DNA of 8,193 nucleotides from TWA4 sp045121095 (GTDB lineage: Bacteria; Bacillota; Clostridia; Lachnospirales; Lachnospiraceae), in assembly GCA_045121095.1 (NCBI GenBank), contig JBGVFN010000079.1:1-8193 (forward strand), written 5' to 3'. The translations under genes and the position numbers were made by a program. The notes below the pieces were generated by a model. It was not told the origin of the DNA. It did not search any database and saw only the letters and a list, made by a program, of their open reading frames with translations. Shown here in pieces: positions 1-5,506 of the stretch; position 1 is the stretch's first letter, and the number at the start of each line of letters is the position of its first letter.

Positions 1-90
1 CTCCGTGCCGGTTCGATATGTAAATTACTTCAAAGCCTGCCGATTCATTAAGTGATTGAGCAGACCGTATTATAAAAGGGTGATTTTTTA

Positions 91-117
91 GGGACCGTAA
101 ATCAACGGCCCCTTTTT
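91..117 (+). terminator. Possible intrinsic terminator of an upstream gene
   Basis: A stem GGGACCG (91-97) with CGGCCCC (106-112) holds one A:C mismatch. It is followed directly by five T residues (113-117), the shape of a rho-independent terminator on the plus strand. The gene it would serve lies left of the window. Only 16-17 codons are open before stops at 49-54 in two plus-strand frames, so no coding tail can be named. The T run also forms the outer part of the adjoining repeat end, so the hairpin may be partly fortuitous. Confidence 0.45.
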
Positions 118-131
118 CAAACACGCTCTAG
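113..131. repeat. Solo end of the CTAG-bounded repeat
   Basis: This stretch matches the right-hand terminus of the MITE-like element at 128-293 exactly (compare 275-293). It abuts that element head to head through a shared CTAG (128-131). The result is a perfect 34-bp palindrome from 113 to 146. It is either the leftover end of a second, deleted copy or a product of nested insertion. No body of a second copy is visible to its left. Confidence 0.6.
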
Positions 132-293
132 AGCGTGTTTGAAAAATCATTCATGCAGTCTGCACACCCCAGTTTTGGCTAAATTTTTCTCAGATTCAGT
201 CAGCGTAGCCCGCTACGCCTCCTTCATTTGAGAGAAATTTATCTCAAAATGGGATGCACATCCTGCATAAAGCCTTTTTCAAACACGCTCTAG
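128..293. mobile_element. 166-bp palindromic MITE-like element with CTAG ends
   Basis: The element runs from CTAG (128-131) to CTAG (290-293). Its termini are perfect 19-bp inverted repeats (128-146 and 275-293, core AGCGTGTTTGAAAAA). The two arms stay complementary along most of their 82 bases (about three quarters by eye). The centre is a GCGTAGC/GCTACGC hairpin at 203-209/212-218. The midpoint of that hairpin and the midpoint of the element are the same point (210.5), so the arms pair without net insertion or deletion. It encodes no protein. CTAG at both edges is compatible with a 4-bp target duplication, which would make it a non-autonomous element moved in trans; the transposase family cannot be told from here. 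As RNA it would fold into one long hairpin and could act as a terminator for ridA. Confidence 0.75.
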
Positions 294-382
294 CACTGAC
301 GCAAAACATGCTAACCAAAACTTCGATTTCTAACTGGATGGAGTATTAGTTTTTAATAGGTTGTATATGGAACTATTTCATA

Positions 383-763
383 TTATTCTACATAAGCAAC
401 TGCTTCGATTTCAATCAGTGCATCTTTAGGAAGTCTTGCAACTTCTACAGCAGCTCTCGCGGGGCATTCACCCTGGAAAAATTCGCTGTAAACAGCGTTC
501 ATGTCAGCAAACATATTCATATCTTTCATAAATACACCAACTCGTACGCATTGATCCATGCTGAAACCGCCGCTTTCCAGGATATTTTTAATATTTGTAA
601 GGGACTGACGGGTCTGGCTCTTGATATCATCGCCTGCAAATGCACCGGTAGCAGGATCAATGGGAAGCTGACCGGATACAAATACCATGTTGCCGGCTTT
701 TATTGCCTGTGAATAAGGTCCAATAGCAGCGGGTGCATTTTTTGTACTTAAAATCTTTTTCAT
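383..763 (-). CDS. ridA: RidA family reactive intermediate/imine deaminase
   Basis: This 126-residue protein is of the YjgF/YER057c/UK114 (RidA) family and has the usual family length. These cytosolic trimers hydrolyse reactive enamine/imine intermediates released by PLP enzymes such as threonine dehydratase, protecting PLP-dependent enzymes. Visible family features are APAAIGPYSQA near residues 10-20, VFVSGQLPIDP near 27-37, and the C-terminal ECPARAAVEVARLPKDA block. R103 of that block corresponds to the substrate-carboxylate-binding Arg of RidA; E120 and Y17 also match conserved positions. The start is set at ATG 761-763 because GAGG (773-776 on the complementary strand) lies 9 nt upstream. 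A GTG at 776-778 would add five residues but overlaps that ribosome site. A promoter is present at 815-842. No strong terminator follows; the MITE lies downstream. Confidence 0.93.
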   Translation of the reverse strand: MKKILSTKNAPAAIGPYSQAIKAGNMVFVSGQLPIDPATGAFAGDDIKSQTRQSLTNIKNILESGGFSMDQCVRVGVFMKDMNMFADMNAVYSEFFQGECPARAAVEVARLPKDALIEIEAVAYVE

Positions 764-772
764 AATAATATT

Positions 773-776
773 CCTC
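773..776 (-). promoter_or_regulatory. Shine-Dalgarno of ridA
   Basis: The minus strand reads GTGAGG then 9 nt then ATG (763). This fixes the start at 763 rather than at the GTG five codons upstream. Confidence 0.7.
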
Positions 777-800
777 ACGTTTCATTAATTTGCAATATCT

Positions 801-816
801 TTCAGACACGCTCTAG
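801..816. repeat. Degenerate copy of the CTAG repeat end
   Basis: TTCAGACACGCTCTAG differs by one base from the MITE terminus TTCAAACACGCTCTAG at 278-293. It lies in the 5' untranslated region of ridA, and its CTAG overlaps the -10 box of the ridA promoter. No rest of an element is recognisable, so it is a relic end or a captured end. Confidence 0.5.
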
Positions 817-842
817 TATATCACATCATCGCTGAATCTCAA
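815..842 (-). promoter_or_regulatory. ridA promoter
   Basis: On the minus strand a -35 box TTGAGA (837-842) is followed by a 16-nt spacer and a -10 box TATACT (815-820). A TG lies one base before the -10 box (extended -10). Each hexamer matches the sigma-A consensus at five of six positions. The predicted start near 808 gives a leader of about 45 nt to the ridA ATG. Confidence 0.65.
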
Positions 843-1089
843 TGACAGATTTTGATGTTTTTTTGTTCTTATTCAGCAGAGCAGAATAAAAATCGTTGTT
901 AAAATTTCTAAACGATGCCACTGTATCAGAGAGGAAGGCGTCATTGGCATACACTCTGGAAGTGTGCTGATAAAAAAATATCAGACAAAGAATTGCAAAA
1001 ACATACCAAAATGTGGTACACTGTGCCTGTTCTGTGTCGATAAAGTACCGGATGAGGGAATAATTGGTTAGCTGGCAGTCGACAACCAT
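826..1089 (-). CDS. Doubtful small ORF with one hydrophobic segment
   Basis: This is an 87-codon frame from an ATG at 1087-1089. It encodes one hydrophobic stretch (FWYVFAILCLIFFY, about residues 27-40) with polar flanks and a lysine-rich C-terminus. I do not recognise a family. There is no ribosome binding site before the ATG. The frame also covers both a good plus-strand promoter (993-1022) and the -35 box of the ridA promoter. It may be chance, or the remnant of a lost membrane-protein gene. It is listed so that the 764-1237 gap is described. Confidence 0.15.
   Translation of the reverse strand: MVVDCQLTNYSLIRYFIDTEQAQCTTFWYVFAILCLIFFYQHTSRVYANDAFLSDTVASFRNFNNDFYSALLNKNKKTSKSVIEIQR
993..1022 (+). 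promoter_or_regulatory. Promoter of the nfnAB transcript
   Basis: TTGCAA (993-998), an 18-nt spacer and TACACT (1017-1022), with TG one base before the -10 box (extended -10), form a plausible sigma-A promoter. Transcription from about 1029 would leave roughly 210 nt of leader before nfnA, unusually long for a simple operon. Confidence 0.55.
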
Positions 1090-1222
1090 CAGGTGGTAAA
1101 AACCAACCTGGGCCAGTATATCCCCAGAGGTACTTATCAGGATTGCAGATAAGCAGCCGCCGCCGACAGCTGTGGGCGGAGGGCTGTAAAAATGTAAAAA
1201 TCCCGATATGTCTGTATCGGGA
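1090..1222 (+). promoter_or_regulatory. Structured leader upstream of nfnA
   Basis: Four hairpins can be drawn. (1) CAGGT+GGT (1090-1097) pairs with ACC+ACCTG (1102-1110) around one bulged A. (2) CTGGG (1108-1112) pairs with CCCAG (1123-1127); it shares bases with hairpin 1, so the two exclude each other. (3) A GC-rich stem has CAGCC (1154-1158) with GGCTG (1182-1186) and CCGCC (1160-1164) with GGCGG (1175-1179). (4) A perfect 8-bp stem TCCCGATA (1201-1208) with TATCGGGA (1215-1222) ends 4 nt before the nfnA Shine-Dalgarno. None is followed by a T run, so if the leader regulates, control of translation start is likelier than termination. It matches no riboswitch class I recognise. Confidence 0.4.
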
Positions 1223-1226
1223 CCAC

Positions 1227-1232
1227 AGGAGG
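1227..1232 (+). promoter_or_regulatory. Shine-Dalgarno of nfnA
   Basis: AGGAGG sits 5 nt before ATG 1238. This favours 1238 over an in-frame upstream ATG at 1208, which would start translation inside the 1201-1222 hairpin and has no ribosome site. Confidence 0.85.
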
Positions 1233-1237
1233 AAATA

Positions 1238-2128
1238 ATGTACAGAATTTTGAAGGCTGAGTGTCTGGCTGAGAAGATCTACCTGATGGAAGTGGAAGCA
1301 CCCAGAGTGGCAAGATCCTGTCAGCCCGGCGAATTTGTAATTGTAAAAATGGACGAAGTGGGAGAACGTATCCCTCTGACAATCTGTGACTACAACCGGG
1401 AAAATGGCACCGTTACCATCGTATTTCAGGTAGTAGGTGCATCTACTTTAAAAATGTCTGCTCTGCAGGCGGGGGATGCATTCCAGGATTTCGTAGGTCC
1501 CCTGGGACGCCCGTCCGAATTTGTAGCAGAAGATCTGGAAACTCTGAAAAATAAAAAATTCTTATTTGTAGCAGGCGGTGTTGGTGCAGCACCGGTCTAT
1601 CCCCAGGTCAAATGGATGCATGAGCATGGAATTGATGTGGATGTTATCGTAGGTTCTAAAACCAAAAATATGCTCATTCTGGAAAATGAAATGCGTGCCG
1701 TAGCAGGTAATCTTTACATTACCACCGATGACGGTTCCTACTGCAATAAAGGTATGGTAACCTCCGTAGTAGAAGATTTGGTAGTAAATCAGAAGAAACA
1801 CTACGATGTCTGTGTAGCCATCGGCCCCATGATCATGATGAAATTCACCTGTCTCATGACCAAAAAGCTGGGAATTCCCACCATCGTCAGCATGAATCCC
1901 ATTATGGTAGACGGAACCGGTATGTGCGGAGCCTGTCGTCTGACCGTAGGAGACCAGGTAAAATTTGCCTGCGTAGACGGACCTGAATTTGACGGACACC
2001 TGGTAAACTTTGACGAAGCCATGAAACGTCAGCAGATGTATAAAACAGAAGAAGGGCGCGCCATGCTGAAAGCACAGGAAGGTGCAACACATCACGGCGG
2101 ATGCGGACATTGCGGAGGTGACGAATAA
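1238..2128 (+). CDS. nfnA: NfnA: NAD-binding/[2Fe-2S] subunit of electron-bifurcating ferredoxin:NADP+ oxidoreductase (SudB/PyrK-like)
   Basis: This 296-residue protein is the small subunit of NfnAB, the cytosolic enzyme that couples NADH and reduced ferredoxin to NADP+ reduction (or the reverse, by flavin-based electron bifurcation). The N-terminal ferredoxin-reductase barrel has the FAD-binding RIPLTICDYN (44-53). A nucleotide-binding domain starts with VAGGVGAAPVYP (111-122). The [2Fe-2S] site is DGTGMCGACR (225-234) plus C245 in ACVDGP. D225 stands where PyrK has its first cysteine, which fits the 3-Cys/1-Asp ligand set known for NfnA and separates it from dihydroorotate dehydrogenase PyrK. 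An odd C-terminal tail rich in His, Gly and Cys (285-294, two CxxC-like Cys) is encoded over the nfnB ribosome site. Annotation as sulfide dehydrogenase subunit SudB is the main alternative. Confidence 0.92.
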   Translation: MYRILKAECLAEKIYLMEVEAPRVARSCQPGEFVIVKMDEVGERIPLTICDYNRENGTVTIVFQVVGASTLKMSALQAGDAFQDFVGPLGRPSEFVAEDLETLKNKKFLFVAGGVGAAPVYPQVKWMHEHGIDVDVIVGSKTKNMLILENEMRAVAGNLYITTDDGSYCNKGMVTSVVEDLVVNQKKHYDVCVAIGPMIMMKFTCLMTKKLGIPTIVSMNPIMVDGTGMCGACRLTVGDQVKFACVDGPEFDGHLVNFDEAMKRQQMYKTEEGRAMLKAQEGATHHGGCGHCGGDE

Positions 2129-2130
2129 TG
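2114..2130 (+). promoter_or_regulatory. Translational coupling site nfnA-nfnB
   Basis: GGAGG (2114-2118) lies within the last codons of nfnA. The stop and start overlap as TAATG (2126-2130). The spacing of 9 nt and the one-base overlap indicate coupled translation, which suits subunits needed in equal amounts. Confidence 0.8.
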
Positions 2131-3642
2131 GCAGAGATGAAGAAGGATATGTTAGAGCAGAAGAATTTGGCAGAGAAGGATGCTGTTCTGGAGAAAAAGG
2201 GTGTGTCAGCAGAGAAAAACGTAGCAGAGAAGGATGCTGCAGAGAAAAACGTAGCAAAGAAGAATGTACTGAAGAAAGTACCTGTAAGAGAACAGGATCC
2301 CAAAGTCAGAGCCACCAACTTCGAAGAAGTATGCCTTGGCTATAACGTGGAAGAAGCCATGGAAGAAGCAGCCCGCTGCATCAAATGTAAGAAAAATGCC
2401 CAGTGCATCAGCGGCTGTCCTGTTTCCATCAATATTCCCGCATTTATCGGTGAAGTAGAAAAAGGAAACTTTGAAGAAGCAGCCAAAATCATTGCCCAGT
2501 CCTCTGCACTTCCCGCAGTATGCGGTCGTGTATGTCCTCAGGAAAGCCAGTGCGAAGGCAAATGCATCCGCGGCAAAAAGGGCGACCCTATTTCCATCGG
2601 TAAGCTGGAACGTTTCGTAGCCGACTGGTCCAGAGAAAATGGATTTGTCCCCGCTGCTCCAGAAACCACCAACGGAAAGAAAGTAGCTGTAATCGGTGCA
2701 GGACCTGCGGGCCTTACATGTGCCGGCGATCTGGCCAAAATGGGCTATGAAGTGACAATTTTTGAAGCTCTTCACGAACCCGGCGGTGTACTGACCTACG
2801 GTATCCCTGAATTCCGTCTGCCGAAACAGACGGTTGTAAAAACTGAAATTGACAATGTACGGAAACTGGGTGTAAAAATTGAAACCAATGTAATTATCGG
2901 CAAATCCGTCACCATCGACGAACTCATGGACGAAGAAGGATTCCAGGCCATTTTCATCGGTTCCGGCGCAGGTCTTCCCAAATTCATGGGAATTCCCGGC
3001 GAAAATGCCAACGGCGTATTTTCTGCCAACGAATTCCTGACCCGAAACAACCTGATGAAAGCCTTCCGTGACGATTACGATACACCCATTTCCAGAGGAA
3101 AGAAGGTAGTCGTAGTAGGCGGCGGCAACGTAGCCATGGACGCAGCCAGAACGGCACTTCGTCTGGGCGCAGAAACCCATATCGTATACCGACGCAGCGA
3201 AGCAGAACTTCCCGCCCGTGCAGAAGAAGTCCATCACGCAAAAGAAGAAGGCATTATCTTTGACCTGCTCACCAACCCGGTAGAAATCCTCACCAACGAA
3301 GAAGGCTGGGTAAAAGGCGTCATCGTACGGAAAATGGAACTGGGTGAACCCGATGCCTCCGGCAGAAGACGCCCCGTAGAAGTTCCCGGCTCCGACTATG
3401 AAATCGAAGCCGACACCGTCATCATGTCTCTGGGAACATCCCCCAACCCCCTGATTTCCAGCACCACCAAAGGACTGGAAACCAACCGTTGGAAATGCAT
3501 CACCGCAGACGAAAACGGACAAACCAGCCGCCCCGGTGTATTTGCAGGCGGAGACGCCGTAACCGGCGCAGCCACTGTCATCCTCGCCATGGAAGCCGGC
3601 AAAATCGGAGCAAAAAGTATACATGAATATTTGAGTAAATAA
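2128..3642 (+). CDS. nfnB: NfnB: large FAD/[4Fe-4S] subunit of electron-bifurcating ferredoxin:NADP+ oxidoreductase (GltD-like)
   Basis: This 504-residue subunit carries the bifurcating FAD, two [4Fe-4S] clusters and the NADPH site. Eight cysteines in two groups (C84, C87, C93, C97 and C132, C136, C142, C146) lie in the GltD-type Fe-S domain. GAGPAG (190-195) is the FAD Rossmann loop. GGGNVAMDAAR (331-341) with YRRSEAELPAR (354-364) is the NADPH-binding fold. GVFAGGDAVTG (470-480) is the C-terminal FAD motif. The recognisable family sequence begins around KKVPVREQDPKVR (49-61). The first 46 or so residues are a charged, lysine-rich extension built from AEK(N/D)(V/A) repeats, not usual in the family. 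The start at 2128 is backed by a Shine-Dalgarno and by overlap with nfnA. Automatic pipelines often call this protein glutamate synthase small chain; the adjoining nfnA and absence of a large glutamate synthase gene argue for NfnB. Confidence 0.92.
   Translation: MAEMKKDMLEQKNLAEKDAVLEKKGVSAEKNVAEKDAAEKNVAKKNVLKKVPVREQDPKVRATNFEEVCLGYNVEEAMEEAARCIKCKKNAQCISGCPVSINIPAFIGEVEKGNFEEAAKIIAQSSALPAVCGRVCPQESQCEGKCIRGKKGDPISIGKLERFVADWSRENGFVPAAPETTNGKKVAVIGAGPAGLTCAGDLAKMGYEVTIFEALHEPGGVLTYGIPEFRLPKQTVVKTEIDNVRKLGVKIETNVIIGKSVTIDELMDEEGFQAIFIGSGAGLPKFMGIPGENANGVFSANEFLTRNNLMKAFRDDYDTPISRGKKVVVVGGGNVAMDAARTALRLGAETHIVYRRSEAELPARAEEVHHAKEEGIIFDLLTNPVEILTNEEGWVKGVIVRKMELGEPDASGRRRPVEVPGSDYEIEADTVIMSLGTSPNPLISSTTKGLETNRWKCITADENGQTSRPGVFAGGDAVTGAATVILAMEAGKIGAKSIHEYLSK
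2209..2268 (+). repeat. 30-bp tandem repeat in the 5' end of nfnB
   Basis: Units at 2209-2238 and 2239-2268 share a perfect 15-bp first half (GCAGAGAAAAACGTA) and a diverged second half. The second half of unit one (GCAGAGAAGGATGCT, 2224-2238) also occurs exactly at 2170-2184. All copies are in frame and encode AEKNV/AEKDA pentads, so the extension grew by in-frame duplication. Confidence 0.8.
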
Positions 3643-3682
3643 GCAGATATTCAGCCAATGACATTTTAAGGAGGATGCCCTT

Positions 3683-4566
3683 ATGCCCCTTTTTACATTT
3701 CATAATCAGGACGATCCCTTTGCTTCTGCTATTTCAGAAGAAACCATCGCTCTGACTCAATCCCTGGTCCGCATCAACAGTACAGACCCTGGTGCTTATG
3801 AAGGAGAAATTTCTCAATTTATCTGCAGCTGGTTTGCAGAGCGCGGAATCCAGACCACAAAAGAAGAGGTGCTCCCTGGCCGTTTTAATGTCATGGCCCG
3901 TCTGGACGGCTATCGGGAAGGCCCCGCTCTGGTTTTCATTTGTCATATGGATACCGTAGTAGCAGGAGAGGGGTGGTCCGAAGAATATCCACCCTTCGGA
4001 GCCATTTTAAAAGACGGAAAAATCTATGGCCGCGGTGCCTGCGACATGAAATCTGGCGGGGAATCCAGAACTGTCCGCCCCACAGAGACATGGGAATGTC
4101 CACTGTGACATTTGGGCAGATTGAAGGCGGATATCGCCCTTATGTAGTACCGGACCATGCGAAAGTCTGGGTAGATATGCGTCTGGTACCGCCCACAGAT
4201 CAGGAAGCAGCAGAAAAACTGGTTCAGAAAGCACTGGATCGGGCCTGCGAAGCAGTTCCGGGCTGTAAAGGAAGCTATAAAATCACCGGAAGCCGCCCTG
4301 CGGTAGAAAAAGACCCGGATTCCCTGCTGCTGGAAAAATTAAAAGAATCCGTAGAACAAGTAACAGGACGGGACACTGCAGTATCATTCTTCCCCGGCTA
4401 CACCGACACCGCAGTTATTGCAGGAATCCTGGGAAATCGCAACTGTATGTCCTACGGCCCTGGAAATCTGGAACTGGCCCATAAACCCAATGAATATGTG
4501 GAATGCGCGGACATCATACGCTGTGAGCAGGTACTGGAAGTACTGGCAGAAAATATGGTATTTTAA
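3683..4566 (+). pseudogene. M20 family metallopeptidase/deacylase (ArgE/DapE/YgeY type), internal deletion and frameshift
   Basis: Translation starts well (AAGGAGG at 3668-3674, 8 nt before ATG 3683). It encodes the N-terminal half of an M20 zinc hydrolase: CHMDTV (87-92) with metal ligands H88 and D90, and GRGACDMKSG (116-125) with bridging D121. At about 4057 the family sequence stops, and the frame ends after 141 codons at 4106-4108. The C-terminal half resumes in another frame by about 4081 (HRDMGMSTVTFGQIEGG, then VVPDHAKVWVDMRL) and runs to TAA 4564-4566, including SYGPGN and the metal-ligand region AHKPNEYV. Together the two parts make about 286 residues against roughly 400 in the family. 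The missing piece holds the catalytic Glu-Glu pair and a further metal ligand, so no activity is expected. It lies 40 bp after nfnB. The YgeY-like assignment rests mainly on the MocA-like neighbour. Confidence 0.85.
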
Positions 4567-4579
4567 ACGGTAATATACT

Positions 4580-4750
4580 ATGAAAATCGATTTTATTGTA
4601 ATGGCGGCTGGAAACAGCCGCCGTTTTGGAAAAAACAAGCTTTTGCAGGAAGACTGCTGTTTTTGTCCGGTAGAACAGAAGCAGGAACTGGCAGATGCAG
4701 ACACCGAAGAATCTCTGCAGGAGATTGTTGACTATTTTTGTAAAAAATAG
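4580..4750 (+). pseudogene. MocA-like nucleotidyltransferase remnant (in-frame internal deletion, 56 codons)
   Basis: The frame opens with MKIDFIVMAAGNSRRFGKNK, the nucleotide-binding start (AAGxSxRxGxxK) of MobA/MocA-type NTP transferases that cytidylate or guanylate the molybdenum cofactor. After about residue 23 it jumps to a short tail with ELADADTEESLQEI (36-49), like the DxDTxEDL that ends MocA proteins of about 200 residues. Some 140 residues, including the remaining catalytic and substrate-binding parts, are missing. The join is in frame, so a 56-residue peptide could be made, but no clear Shine-Dalgarno precedes ATG 4580. It begins 13 nt after the broken M20 gene and suffered the same type of loss. 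Other members of the NTP-transferase fold (IspD, GlmU) fit the tail less well. Confidence 0.7.
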
Positions 4751-4803
4751 TATAACTGATTCAATCTATGAGCATCACTTATTTACCAGGGAGGATTTTA
4801 TTT

Positions 4804-5379
4804 ATGCAGATTTTAAAAGACAGAATCAGAAAAGATGGCGTGATCAAAGAAGGCAATGTATTAAAAGTAGACCGTTTCCTCAATCATCAGATGGATGTGG
4901 AACTGTTTTCTGAAATTGGAAAAGAACTGAAAAAGCGTTTTGAAGGGAAAGAAATCAACAAAATTCTTACCATCGAAGCCAGCGGAATCGGCATTGCCTG
5001 CATAGTAGCTCAGTCTTTTGGATGTCCCGTTGTATTTGCAAAGAAAAATAAAACAAAAAATATTGCAGGGGAAGTTTATACCAGCAAAGTAGAATCCTTC
5101 ACCCACGGCAGAGTTTACGATATCATTGTATCAAAAGAATTCCTTGGTCCCGATGACAAAGTTCTGCTGATCGACGATTTCCTGGCCAACGGAAAAGCAC
5201 TGGAAGGACTGATCAATCTGGTGCGTGATGCCGGCGCAGAACTGGTGGGCGCTGGAATTGTCATTGAAAAAGGCTTCCAGAGAGGCGGCGATGCAATCCG
5301 CAATATGGGCGTACAGCTGGAATCACTGGCAATTGTAGAAAGCATGGATGAAAAAACAGGTGAAATTGTCTTCAGATAA
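4804..5379 (+). CDS. xpt: Xanthine phosphoribosyltransferase
   Basis: This 191-residue enzyme (Bacillus Xpt is about the same length) converts xanthine and PRPP to XMP in purine salvage, in the cytosol. It shows the PRPP-binding loop VLLIDDFLANGKAL, the upstream IEASGIGIACIVAQSFGCPVVFAKK block, and the EVYTSKVESFTHG segment typical of the Xpt subfamily. ATG 4804 is chosen because AGGGAGG (4788-4794) is 9 nt upstream; an in-frame ATG at 4768 lacks a ribosome site. The gap from the mocA remnant is only 53 nt and contains no purine riboswitch, so xpt is probably read from an upstream promoter or from one I cannot identify. It appears intact, unlike the two genes before it. Confidence 0.94.
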   Translation: MQILKDRIRKDGVIKEGNVLKVDRFLNHQMDVELFSEIGKELKKRFEGKEINKILTIEASGIGIACIVAQSFGCPVVFAKKNKTKNIAGEVYTSKVESFTHGRVYDIIVSKEFLGPDDKVLLIDDFLANGKALEGLINLVRDAGAELVGAGIVIEKGFQRGGDAIRNMGVQLESLAIVESMDEKTGEIVFR

Positions 5380-5506
5380 GTAAGAATTATGATAGTTGCG
5401 TTATCTGTTGTGCGATCTTCTGAGTGATCCTCTTGTCACCGAAGGGATGATTTGAAACATGATAAACAGCTGCAAATAAATACTTACGAGAGAGGAAAAT
5501 GTAACA

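Noticed and set aside
2..54. C-terminal tail of a gene entering from the left
   Set aside because: Only 17 codons are open before the stop at 52-54, with nothing recognisable. It cannot be told from chance.
113..293. CRISPR array, because of repeated similar blocks
   Set aside because: Repeats are inverted ends of one palindromic element plus relic ends, not regularly spaced direct repeats.
892..916. Rex operator (TTGTTAA-type) upstream of nfnAB
   Set aside because: TTGTTAA is present at 896-902 but the matching TTAACAA half is not. Kept only as an unnamed palindrome.
1137..1382. 81-codon minus-strand frame
   Set aside because: It spans the nfnA leader and start region, has no family resemblance and no ribosome site.
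1238..2128. PyrK, electron-transfer subunit of dihydroorotate dehydrogenase
   Set aside because: The first cluster cysteine of PyrK is Asp here, and no pyrD or pyrimidine gene is adjacent.
1562..2257. 231-codon minus-strand frame opposite nfnA
   Set aside because: Antisense shadow of nfnA, with low-complexity Ser/Phe-rich start and no start signals.
2206..3624. 472-codon open frame on the minus strand opposite nfnB
   Set aside because: It is the antisense shadow of a well-conserved gene. Its translation is rich in Phe, Gly, Cys and Tyr without domain features and has no ribosome site.
2128..3642. Glutamate synthase small subunit (gltD)
   Set aside because: The fold is shared, but pairing with nfnA by overlapping stop and start and absence of a large subunit gene point to NfnB.
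4751..4803. Purine riboswitch upstream of xpt
   Set aside because: Only 53 nt are available, with none of the conserved three-way-junction sequence. No such element is visible.
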